Positions 1-6,899 are shown, numbered from the stretch's first letter. The stretch: 8,481 nucleotides of DNA from an uncultured Ruminococcus sp. (GCA_902766575.1 CACXED010000187.1:1-8481); one strand, 5' to 3'. The notes: generated by a model from the sequence alone, not told the origin. Program-made: numbers and translations.

Positions 1-33
1 CACAGCGGCTCGTCCGCAAAAAGGAGATTTTGA
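1..33 (+). CDS. 3' end of an upstream gene, possibly rsmG (partial)
   Basis: Frame 1 reads ten codons (HSGSSAKRRF) and stops at TGA 31-33, two bases before the noc ATG. In Bacillota the gene before noc is usually rsmG, the 16S rRNA m7G527 methyltransferase, whose tail often ends in a basic Ala-Lys-rich segment, which this faintly resembles. Ten residues cannot identify a protein, and another frame could be the true one, so both the identity and the reading frame are inferred mainly from gene order. Confidence 0.3.
   Translation, partial: HSGSSAKRRF
21..26 (+). promoter_or_regulatory. Ribosome binding site that sets the noc start
   Basis: AAGGAG lies 9 bases before ATG 36 but only 3 bases before an in-frame TTG at 30. 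The spacing favours ATG 36. The frame is open back to the window edge, so an even earlier start cannot be excluded. Confidence 0.75.
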
Positions 34-35
34 AA

Positions 36-1007
36 ATGACCGGATTGTTCAGAAATACGAAAAAGGAACGCGAGCTCGAAGCCGAGCGCTCGAGGCTCGA
101 CCGCCGGAGCCGCGAGCTCGACGAGCGGGAAAACTCGCTCAAAGCCGAAAAGGAGCTCGCCAGAAGCGAGCTCGAGCGCGCCGAGCAGGAAAGGGAAGAA
201 GCCGCAAAGCGCGATCAGTACGGCAGGATCCACAACATCCCCACCGAGCAGATCATCCCGAACCCCGCTCAGCCGCGAAAGCAGTTTGAGGACGACTCGA
301 TAATCCGCCTCGCCGACAGCATACGCCGATGCGGTATTCTACAGCCGCTGACCGTCCGCAGGCTCGACGGCGGGCTCTACGAGATCGTCGCCGGAGAGCG
401 CAGGCTCAGAGCCGCCAAGCTGCTGAGACTGCCCGCCGTACCCTGTCTGCTCGTCGACGTGGACAGCAAAAAGTCGGCCGAGCTGGCGATCATCGAAAAT
501 ATTCAGCGCGAGAATCTCAACATCTTCGAACAGGCGTCGTCGATAGCCGCGCTGATCGACATCTACCATCTCACTCAGGAGGAGGCGGCAAAGCAGCTCT
601 CGGTCAGCCAGTCCTTCGTCGCCAACAAGCTTCGGATCCTCCGGCTGACCGCGCCCGAGCGGGAGAAGATCCTCGAAAACAACCTCACCGAGCGCCACGC
701 CCGCGCGCTTCTGAAAATCGACTCTCCCGAGCAGCGGCTCAGAATTATCGACTACATCGTAAAAAGAGGGCTCAACGTCGCGACGACCGAGAGCTACATC
801 GACCGCTTCCTCGCCGAAAAAGAGGAGGAAAAGTCGGCAAAGGCTCCGCGACGGATAATCCTCAAGGACATCCGCATCTTCTACAACACGATCGACAAGG
901 CGGTCGACCTCGTCCGTCAGGCGGGAATCGACATCGAAAGCGAGCGCGACGAGGGCGACGATTCCGCCGTCGTGACCATACGGATACGCAAAAAAGCCAG
1001 AGTGTGA
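36..1007 (+). CDS. noc: Nucleoid occlusion protein Noc (ParB-family)
   Basis: This is a ParB-family CTP-dependent DNA clamp of 323 residues that in Bacillota keeps the FtsZ ring from assembling over the nucleoid. Residues 9-60 are an almost purely charged heptad-like region rich in Glu, Arg and Leu, probably a coiled coil. The ParB N-terminal domain follows, with the CTP-pocket motifs NPAQPR (76-81), GERRLRAA (120-127) and ENIQREN (154-160), then a helix-turn-helix at about 180-203. The C-terminal 50 residues, including KDIRIFYNTID and VVTIRIRKK, match Noc and not ParB. Q192, K198, R203 and R220 fall on the four known ParB/Noc specificity positions and are of Noc type (B. subtilis has Lys at the third). 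The short N-terminus MTGLFRNTKK is only weakly like the membrane-binding helix of B. subtilis Noc. The Noc assignment is firm; membrane binding is unproven. Confidence 0.93.
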   Translation: MTGLFRNTKKERELEAERSRLDRRSRELDERENSLKAEKELARSELERAEQEREEAAKRDQYGRIHNIPTEQIIPNPAQPRKQFEDDSIIRLADSIRRCGILQPLTVRRLDGGLYEIVAGERRLRAAKLLRLPAVPCLLVDVDSKKSAELAIIENIQRENLNIFEQASSIAALIDIYHLTQEEAAKQLSVSQSFVANKLRILRLTAPEREKILENNLTERHARALLKIDSPEQRLRIIDYIVKRGLNVATTESYIDRFLAEKEEEKSAKAPRRIILKDIRIFYNTIDKAVDLVRQAGIDIESERDEGDDSAVVTIRIRKKARV

Positions 1008-1023
1008 TGTTTCACGTGAAACA
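1008..1023. promoter_or_regulatory. parS: parS centromere site (perfect 16-bp palindrome)
   Basis: TGTTTCACGTGAAACA is a perfect palindrome and matches the bacterial parS consensus at every base. It begins at the base after the noc TGA and ends 57 bases before the -35 box of the parA promoter. ParB should load here, close DNA as a CTP clamp and spread. Its position ahead of parA also allows ParB to influence parA transcription, but that is inference. Confidence 0.96.
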
Positions 1024-1080
1024 TTTTCGCCGGACGGCGCAATTATTCGACCGATTGCGAATTTGTTTTCAATAATTGTA

Positions 1081-1109
1081 TTGACATTCGCCGCGATTCT
1101 TGTTATAAT
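1081..1109 (+). promoter_or_regulatory. Consensus vegetative promoter of parA
   Basis: TTGACA (1081-1086) and TATAAT (1104-1109) are both perfect, with 17 bases between them, and TG at 1101-1102 makes an extended -10. Transcription should start near 1116, leaving a leader of about 20 bases that carries GGAGG (1126-1130), 8 bases before the parA ATG. It should drive parA and probably parB and serS. Confidence 0.93.
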
Positions 1110-1138
1110 ATTATGTAATCATAACGGAGGCTCGGCAA

Positions 1139-1906
1139 ATGGCATACACGATATCACTCGCAAATCAGAAGGGCGGGGTCGGAAAGACCACCTCCGCCGT
1201 AAATTTAGCCGCGGCTATCGGCTCGCTCGGAAAGCGCGTGCTCCTTATAGACCTCGACCCGCAGGGCAACACCACAAGCGGCGTCGGCGTTCAGCGCAAG
1301 CGCGTAAAGGTCTCCTCCTACGACGTGATGATCGGCAGCTCGCCCGCGTCTGCGGCGATAATCGACACCGGATTTGAGAACCTCTCGCTGATCCCCTCGC
1401 AGATAGACCTCGCCGGAGCCGAATTTGAGCTGGTTGACCTCGAAAAGCGCGAGCTCGTGCTGAAAGAGGCTCTTAAGCCGATAGAGGGGGATTTTGACTA
1501 CATTTTCATCGACTGCCCGCCGTCGCTCGGGATACTCTCGATCAACGCCCTCGCGGCAAGCAGCGGCGCGGTCATACCCATGCAGTGCGAATTTTACTCG
1601 CTGGAGGGTCTGTCGCAGCTCATGCTGACGATAAAGCAGGTCAAAAAGCACTACAATCCCTCGCTTGAGATCACCGGAATACTTATTACGATGTTCAACG
1701 GCAGGCTCAACCTGTCGGCGCAGGTGCTTGACGAGGTGAAGAAATACTACGCGGACAAGCTCTTTTCAACGACTATCGTCCGCAATGTCAAGCTCTCCGA
1801 GGCTCCGAGCTTCGGCGAGCCGATAATCTACTACGACAAGGGCTCAAAGGGCGCGCGGGCTTATCTCGACGTCGCAGGGGAGATACTCGAGCGCACATCG
1901 CTCTGA
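1139..1906 (+). CDS. parA: Chromosome-partitioning ATPase ParA (Soj)
   Basis: A 255-residue ParA/MinD-type P-loop ATPase of normal length. It binds DNA non-specifically as an ATP dimer, is released by ParB-stimulated hydrolysis, and so moves ParB-parS complexes; in Bacillota it also modulates DnaA. The deviant Walker A is at 11-18 (KGGVGKTT, signature Lys11 and catalytic-loop Lys16), the Walker A' segment LLIDLDPQGN at 35-44 contains the catalytic Asp40, and Walker B FIDCPPSLG at 123-131 contains Asp125. The protein starts directly with the first beta strand and has no DNA-binding N-terminal domain, so it is the chromosomal type and not the plasmid type Ia. The ATG has GGAGG 8 bases upstream and its own promoter. 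Low sequence ambiguity. Confidence 0.96.
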   Translation: MAYTISLANQKGGVGKTTSAVNLAAAIGSLGKRVLLIDLDPQGNTTSGVGVQRKRVKVSSYDVMIGSSPASAAIIDTGFENLSLIPSQIDLAGAEFELVDLEKRELVLKEALKPIEGDFDYIFIDCPPSLGILSINALAASSGAVIPMQCEFYSLEGLSQLMLTIKQVKKHYNPSLEITGILITMFNGRLNLSAQVLDEVKKYYADKLFSTTIVRNVKLSEAPSFGEPIIYYDKGSKGARAYLDVAGEILERTSL

Positions 1907-1918
1907 CTCATTACAAGG

Positions 1919-2008
1919 AAACGCTGATTTAAGGTTGTTTTCACGCGAAAAAGCCCATAAATCCAAGCCTTTTCCGCGCGAAAACTCCAATTATTCAGCT
2001 TATCCTTA
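1919..2008. repeat. 90-bp hairpin repeat, copy 1
   Basis: First of two nearly identical 90-bp units in the parA-parB spacer. The unit folds on itself: GTTTTCACGCGAAAAAG (1937-1953) pairs with CTTTTCCGCGCGAAAAC (1969-1985) with only two A-C mismatches, and GCTGA (1923-1927) pairs with TCAGC (1995-1999), giving a hairpin of about 77 bases with a loop near 1954-1968. It codes for nothing credible. It could be a MITE-like or REP-like intergenic element or a processing and attenuation signal inside the par transcript; copies elsewhere in the genome would separate these. Confidence 0.93.
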
Positions 2009-2010
2009 GA

Positions 2011-2100
2011 AAACGCTGATTTAAGGTTGTTTTCACGCGAAAAAGCCCATAAATCCAAGTCTTTTCCGCGCGAAAACTCCAATTATTCAGCTTATCCTTA
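2011..2100. repeat. 90-bp hairpin repeat, copy 2
   Basis: Second copy, offset by 92 bases from the first and separated from it by GA. By eye the two differ at one base in 90 (C1968 versus T2060), and that base lies in the loop, so the stem is untouched. It ends 29 bases before the parB start. Such identity points to a recent duplication or to gene conversion. Confidence 0.93.
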
Positions 2101-2129
2101 AATACAATCCCGAAAGGTACAGTCATAAA

Positions 2130-2984
2130 ATGCCAAAGAAAAAAGGTCTCGGACGCGGTATGGAGGCTATCTTCCTCGACAACTCGCCCGAGGACTCGGA
2201 AAAGGTGACGACGCTCCGCGTCTCCGAGATAGAGCCGAGACGCTCTCAGCCGAGAAAGAATTTCGACGCCGAGGCGCTCTCGCAGCTCGCCGACTCTATA
2301 GCCGCAAACGGAGTCATTCAGCCGATAATCGTCCGCGAATCCGAAAATCCCGGATTTTACCAGATAATCGCCGGCGAGCGCCGCTGGAGAGCCGCCAAGC
2401 AGGCCGGGCTCTCGGAGGTGCCGGTAGTGGTCGTCGACGCCGACGACCGCAAGGCCGCGGAATACGCGCTCATCGAGAATATTCAGCGCGAGGATCTCAA
2501 TCCTGTCGAGGAGGCGAGAGGTATAAAGTCGCTGATCGACGACTGCTCGCTCACTCAGGAGGAGACCGCAAGACGGCTCGGCAGGAGCCGCGCCGCCGTC
2601 ACGAACTCGCTGAGACTGCTCGAGCTGCCCGAAAGGCTGCTCGATATGCTCGCGGACAAGTCTCTGTCGGCAGGTCACGCGCGGGCGCTGCTCGGGCTTT
2701 GCGATAAGTCAAAGCTCACAGCCGCCGCCGAAAAGGTCGTCTCGTCCGAGCTGTCGGTCAGACAGACCGAGGAGCTTGTCCGCAGGCTCAACTCCGAGAC
2801 GGTCGAAAAGCCCAAGAAAAACGAGGTCGAGGAGAGCTATTACCGCTCGCTTGAGGAAAAGCTGACCTCGGCGCTCGGATGCAGGGTCAGGATAAACCGC
2901 GGCAAGCGCAGAAAGTCGCTGTCGATAGCCTACAGGTCCACCGACGAGCTTGAAGCGATACTCGAAAAGCTCACAAAAGAATAA
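2130..2984 (+). CDS. parB: Chromosome-partitioning protein ParB (Spo0J)
   Basis: A 284-residue ParB that loads at parS and clamps DNA using CTP. It opens with KGLGRGMEAIF (5-15), the short tail by which ParB stimulates the ParA ATPase. CTP-pocket motifs follow: RSQPRKNF (38-45), GERRWRAA (82-89) and ENIQRED (116-122). The helix-turn-helix is at about 141-165, and residues 233-284 form the dimerisation domain. R154, S160, E165 and G182 lie at the four specificity positions; Arg and Gly are the ParB-type states, unlike Noc upstream. A GAAAGG ribosome binding site lies 12 bases before ATG. The gene is probably co-transcribed with parA through the hairpin repeats; I found no convincing separate promoter. 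Parts are very similar at DNA level to noc, for example around 2478-2502 versus 496-520, as expected of paralogues. Confidence 0.95.
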   Translation: MPKKKGLGRGMEAIFLDNSPEDSEKVTTLRVSEIEPRRSQPRKNFDAEALSQLADSIAANGVIQPIIVRESENPGFYQIIAGERRWRAAKQAGLSEVPVVVVDADDRKAAEYALIENIQREDLNPVEEARGIKSLIDDCSLTQEETARRLGRSRAAVTNSLRLLELPERLLDMLADKSLSAGHARALLGLCDKSKLTAAAEKVVSSELSVRQTEELVRRLNSETVEKPKKNEVEESYYRSLEEKLTSALGCRVRINRGKRRKSLSIAYRSTDELEAILEKLTKE

Positions 2985-3010
2985 ATTTTCAATTTCAAGG
3001 AGATATAAAA

Positions 3011-4306
<1,296 letters not shown>

Positions 4307-4323
4307 TCGCGCAGGCTTTTAGC

Positions 4324-4343
4324 GTCCGGAGCTTTTTCCGGAC
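4324..4343 (+). other. Hairpin in the serS spacer, not a clear terminator
   Basis: GTCCGGA (4324-4330) pairs perfectly with TCCGGAC (4337-4343) around a 6-base loop. No run of T follows, so it is not a standard intrinsic terminator. It lies 24 bases before the start of the next gene and may be an RNA-stability or processing element, or nothing. Confidence 0.5.
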
Positions 4344-4367
4344 AGGATAAATTCGGCGGAGGGCAAA

Positions 4368-4928
4368 ATGGATTTTTTCAGAGATTTTTTTGAAGCATTG
4401 AAAAATGACCTTGACAAGATCTGCGGCGAGACCATCACGCTTGGAGACAATCCGATTACTACCCTCAACATCGTGATATGGTCGCTGTATATAGGCTTCA
4501 TCATCGGTATCGCGGTCACTGTTGTAAACCGCTTCGTGATCGGCGGGCTGGTAAAACGGCTCGTCGACCGCAAGGCAAACACCGAGGGCGGAGCTCTGAC
4601 CATCAGGGAGCTCGGCTGCTCGAATTTCTTCGTCAAAGCGGCGCTCAGGAGCGGCGGCACTCTCAGAAGGATCGTCCGGATGGTCGGCGACACCGACGAA
4701 AAGCGCAGCGCCGAGGATATCTCCACAGCCCGCTTCTACATCCCGGAGGAGAACATCCACCGCGCAGAGGCGGTCTACGGGCTCACCGGAACGAGTCTCG
4801 TCTCGACGATACTGTCGGTTTTCGCTTTTCTGATCGTGGTGTTCCTGTCGTTCGTGATCGTTCCGAGCCTGATTCAGATGTTATCGAACTTCATCGCGAG
4901 CATCGCGCCGCAAAGCAATATACTCTGA
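4368..4928 (+). CDS. Unrecognised two-helix membrane protein
   Basis: I do not recognise this 186-residue protein. It has two hydrophobic helices, about 33-59 and 143-170. The segment between them (60-142) is polar, with the basic stretch KRLVDRK (63-69) just after helix 1 and more Arg and Lys at 90-113. By the positive-inside rule the middle domain faces the cytoplasm, and both ends, the first of which is acidic, face outward. The segment ARFYIPEENIHRAEAVYGLT (121-140) leads into helix 2 and looks conserved-domain-like, but I cannot name it. The start has GGAGGG (4358-4363) four bases upstream. The next gene begins 29 bases after the stop, so the two are likely co-transcribed. No catalytic motif is visible; Cys19 and Cys84 are the only cysteines. 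Confidence 0.85.
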   Translation: MDFFRDFFEALKNDLDKICGETITLGDNPITTLNIVIWSLYIGFIIGIAVTVVNRFVIGGLVKRLVDRKANTEGGALTIRELGCSNFFVKAALRSGGTLRRIVRMVGDTDEKRSAEDISTARFYIPEENIHRAEAVYGLTGTSLVSTILSVFAFLIVVFLSFVIVPSLIQMLSNFIASIAPQSNIL

Positions 4929-4957
4929 TCGAATGATCGAAAGGTTACGCTGTCAAA

Positions 4958-5785
4958 ATGGATTACAATAATAAGCCAAAACGCGCAAAAAAGCATCGGA
5001 GCACGCTCTCGGTCGTCCTGACGATTCTGATAATCGCCGCCGTAGCGGTCGGTATAATCGCCGCCGCGATCTATTTCTCGGGGATCCGCTATATTTCGAT
5101 GAACACCGAGGACGGCGGAACGGTCAAGTTCTTCGGACGGGTCGACTCAGAGGGCGATCCGCTCACCGGCAAGCTCTACTACTCGAGCGGAGTCACCGCC
5201 GAGGTCGATATGGAAAAGAATACCGTCGTCTACTCCAACGGCGACACCTATGAGGGCGGACTTTCCAAGCTCAGACGCAACGGTCAGGGCAAGCTCATCT
5301 ATTCCTCCGGAGACGTCTACGAGGGCGAATTCGTGCTCGATCAGATCACCGGTCAGGGAAGGTACTCCTTCTCAAACGGGGACGTCTACGAGGGCGGTCT
5401 CGTCAACGGCAAAAAGGACGGAACCGGAACCTATACCTGGGCCGACGGCTCGGTCTATACCGGTCAGTACAAGGACGACCTCAAGAACGGCGAGGGCAAG
5501 TATGTCTGGGCCGACGGCTCCTCCTACGAGGGCGCTTACGTAAACGACCTCAAGGAGGGAAGCGGAGTCTACGTCTATGTCAACGGCGACCGCTACTCCG
5601 GCGAGTTCTCCGGCGATATGCGCAACGGCTACGGAGTCTACGCCTGGGCTAACGGCGAGATCTACGAGGGCGAGTTCGTCGACAATAAAATGTCCGGTAA
5701 GGGCAAATACTCCTGGCCCAGCGGCCGCGAATACGAGGGCTACTTTGAAAACGGCAAAATAGTCCAGACCGAGGATGCGGCTTGA
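4958..5785 (+). CDS. Membrane-anchored MORN-repeat protein
   Basis: A 275-residue protein with a basic N-terminus (KPKRAKKHR, 6-14), one transmembrane helix (about 17-41), a short linker, then MORN repeats. Seven full 23-residue repeats start at Gly95, 118, 141, 164, 187, 210 and 233, and a shortened eighth starts at 256, each of the form GDxYEGxF followed by GxGxY. The basic N-terminus predicts N-in topology, which places the whole repeat stack outside the membrane. MORN repeats form an elongated beta-hairpin ribbon and usually act as a scaffold or in membrane and protein contact; no enzyme domain is fused here. The GAAAGG ribosome binding site is 13 bases from ATG, which is long. The gene follows the two-helix membrane protein closely and is the last gene before the terminators, which suggests that the two membrane proteins act together. 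The role is unknown. Confidence 0.9.
   Translation: MDYNNKPKRAKKHRSTLSVVLTILIIAAVAVGIIAAAIYFSGIRYISMNTEDGGTVKFFGRVDSEGDPLTGKLYYSSGVTAEVDMEKNTVVYSNGDTYEGGLSKLRRNGQGKLIYSSGDVYEGEFVLDQITGQGRYSFSNGDVYEGGLVNGKKDGTGTYTWADGSVYTGQYKDDLKNGEGKYVWADGSSYEGAYVNDLKEGSGVYVYVNGDRYSGEFSGDMRNGYGVYAWANGEIYEGEFVDNKMSGKGKYSWPSGREYEGYFENGKIVQTEDAA
5240..5761 (+). repeat. 69-bp coding tandem repeat (MORN units)
   Basis: The DNA repeats with a 69-base period that matches the 23-residue protein unit. Some units are close at DNA level: GACGTCTACGAGGGCG occurs in neighbouring units near 5311 and 5380, and TGGGCCGACGGCTC near 5438 and 5507. Others have drifted. Local similarity suggests expansion by duplication, so copy number may vary between strains. 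Confidence 0.85.
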
Positions 5786-5796
5786 TTGATTGTTTT

Positions 5797-5834
5797 GCGT
5801 GGGGAGACTTTTTTGAAAAAAAGTCTCCCCACGC
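5797..5834. terminator. Long perfect hairpin after the MORN gene
   Basis: GCGTGGGGAGACTT (5797-5810) is perfectly complementary to AAGTCTCCCCACGC (5821-5834); the T and A runs between them can extend the stem to about 18 pairs. It starts 12 bases after the MORN stop. What follows (GCCCTCTTTC) is a poor T tract, so terminator activity is uncertain. It may be a RNA-stabilising hairpin or a member of an interspersed palindrome family. Confidence 0.7.
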
Positions 5835-5867
5835 GCCCTCTTTCAAAAAACTTCAAACAAAAGGAAA

Positions 5868-5901
5868 AACAGCACCTGTTTTAGTTCGGTGCTGTTTTTT
5901 T
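5868..5901. terminator. Bidirectional intrinsic terminator
   Basis: AACAGCACC (5868-5876) pairs with GGTGCTGTT (5888-5896) around an 11-base loop. On the + strand it is followed by seven T (5895-5901), ending the MORN transcript. On the - strand the A run at 5865-5869 supplies a T tract, so it also serves the convergent zinc-ribbon gene. Confidence 0.93.
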
Positions 5902-5927
5902 GATTTTCCGCCTGTGTGCGGAGCGGC

Positions 5928-6263
5928 TCAGGGGTTTTGATTATTCACTGTCAGCTTTATCAGCAGATCTATATCGTCGGGCTGGATTTTGGCGGGGTAG
6001 GCGGCCTTGTTGCGGACGGTTGCTCCGCATTTTTCGCAGCGGTAGACGATGATATAGCCCTTTTTGGGGTCGGGGAGCACCTGAACCGGTCTCAGCAGTC
6101 CGAGGCAGTCGTTAGCCCGGTCTCCGGGATTCACGTCGACGTGCAGCGAGCAGAGACAGCGCGGACAATGGTCTCTCGAGGTCACTCCGAGCGGCTTTAC
6201 CTCAAAGCCGCAGTTTTTACAGACAAAGCCGTTATCGTTTTTCTGAAATCTTTTTTCTTCCAT
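5928..6263 (-). CDS. RNHCP domain protein (small zinc-ribbon protein)
   Basis: A 111-residue protein of the RNHCP family, named for a conserved Arg-Asn-His-Cys-Pro motif. Here the motif is RDHCP (30-34), with Asp in place of Asn. Cys15/Cys18, Cys33/Cys36 and Cys76/Cys79 form CxxC knuckles, and Cys38 and Cys53 are extra. HVDVNPGDRA (41-50) and KKGYIIVYRCEKCG (67-80) also fit the family. It probably binds zinc; the molecular role is not known and RNA binding is only a guess for such ribbons. I chose ATG 6263 because GAGGG lies five bases upstream on that strand and because the homologous region begins at once (RFQKNDNGFVCKNCG). A longer open frame continues to 6677, but that part overlaps the divergent gene and has no zinc-ribbon character. 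Confidence 0.88.
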   Translation of the reverse strand: MEEKRFQKNDNGFVCKNCGFEVKPLGVTSRDHCPRCLCSLHVDVNPGDRANDCLGLLRPVQVLPDPKKGYIIVYRCEKCGATVRNKAAYPAKIQPDDIDLLIKLTVNNQNP

Positions 6264-6371
6264 AAATTCCCTCACTAATTCTGACTCCGGGCGAATAATC
6301 GGGTTTTTGCCGGGAAAAGCTATTTTCGAAACAAGGCAGCAAAAGCTGTCCGAACGAAAGGAATCAAGACA
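6264..6371. other. Divergent intergenic region
   Basis: This 108-base gap separates the RNHCP gene from the acidic membrane-protein gene and must hold both promoters, but no hexamer pair with normal spacing is convincing in either direction. GAAAGGA at 6356-6362 is the ribosome binding site for the + strand gene. Confidence 0.5.
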
Positions 6372-6842
6372 ATGCGTTACAATAAAAATTCGGCAAAGCA
6401 GCTGACGGCGATCATTCTCGCCGCGATCACGATATTCATCCTCATGCTCCCGGCCTCGGCGACGATGGCTCCGGGAATCGCGGGCGGCGGAAACATGGGA
6501 CGCGCCTCGGACGACACCGCTCAAAGCTCCGAAAGCAGCGCGGCTGACAACACCGACAGCGGAACAGCCGACAACAACGGAGATATGTTTGACGTTGAAA
6601 ACGGCGTCGTCAGCGACAGCGGAGACGGAAATCTCGGTGACGGGCTTGTCAGCGACACGACCGCCGGAACGACTCACGACACCACAGCGGCAAACAACGG
6701 CGCTGACGACACCTCGACTGCCGACGGAAATACCGTCGCCGGTGAAGCCGGTTCCGGCAAGGTCTGGGGCATAATCATCGCGATAATCATCATCGCCGCG
6801 ATAGCGCTGCTCATCTTCGCGTTCATCCCGAAAAAGAAATAA
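6372..6842 (+). CDS. Small secreted, membrane-anchored acidic protein
   Basis: I do not recognise a named family. The 156-residue protein has a signal-type N-terminus (basic 1-9, hydrophobic 11-27, possible cleavage after Ala-Ser-Ala at 28-30), a long Asp/Ser/Thr/Asn/Gly-rich linker (31-129), and a C-terminal transmembrane helix (about 131-152) ending in PKKK. From 45 to 129 there is no Lys or Arg, so the linker is strongly acidic. Two short related segments, GVVSDS (78-83) and GLVSDT (91-96), stand in the middle. There is no cysteine and no sortase motif. If the signal is cleaved, the product is a type I membrane protein with a flexible outer domain; if not, it spans twice. GAAAGGA lies nine bases before ATG. 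It is flanked by divergent and convergent genes and is therefore transcribed alone. Confidence 0.82.
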   Translation: MRYNKNSAKQLTAIILAAITIFILMLPASATMAPGIAGGGNMGRASDDTAQSSESSAADNTDSGTADNNGDMFDVENGVVSDSGDGNLGDGLVSDTTAGTTHDTTAANNGADDTSTADGNTVAGEAGSGKVWGIIIAIIIIAAIALLIFAFIPKKK

Positions 6843-6849
6843 TTTTTTG

Positions 6850-6873
6850 CAAAACCGCCTGCGGGCGGTTTTG
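6850..6873. terminator. Terminator between convergent genes
   Basis: CAAAACCGCC (6850-6859) pairs perfectly with GGCGGTTTTG (6864-6873) around TGCG, and TTTC follows on the + strand. Six T lie before it at 6844-6849; on the - strand the stem is followed by six A instead, so termination of mnmE depends on the T run within the stem. It lies 8 bases after the + gene and 27 bases after the mnmE stop. Confidence 0.85.
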
Positions 6874-6899
6874 TTTCGTCTCCGGCTTTGCGCCGATTG

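Noticed and set aside
1028..1039. CGCCGGACGGCG after parS as a terminator of noc
   Set aside because: The stem is only 4-5 pairs with a tiny loop and no T run follows.
2000..2100. TTATCCTTA at the end of each repeat unit as a DnaA box
   Set aside because: It differs at two positions from TTATCCACA, there are only two, and no AT-rich unwinding region or other box accompanies them.
2101..2129. TACAAT at 2103-2108 as a separate parB promoter
   Set aside because: No -35 hexamer is found at 16-18 bases upstream and the region belongs to the end of the repeat.
1995..2678. Open frame of 227 codons on the - strand over parB and a repeat unit
   Set aside because: It is antisense to parB, and the repeat-derived end is a translation of the hairpin, not a protein domain.
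6264..6677. N-terminal extension of the RNHCP protein
   Set aside because: It overlaps the divergent acidic-protein gene, lacks domain character, and a good ribosome binding site supports the start at 6263.
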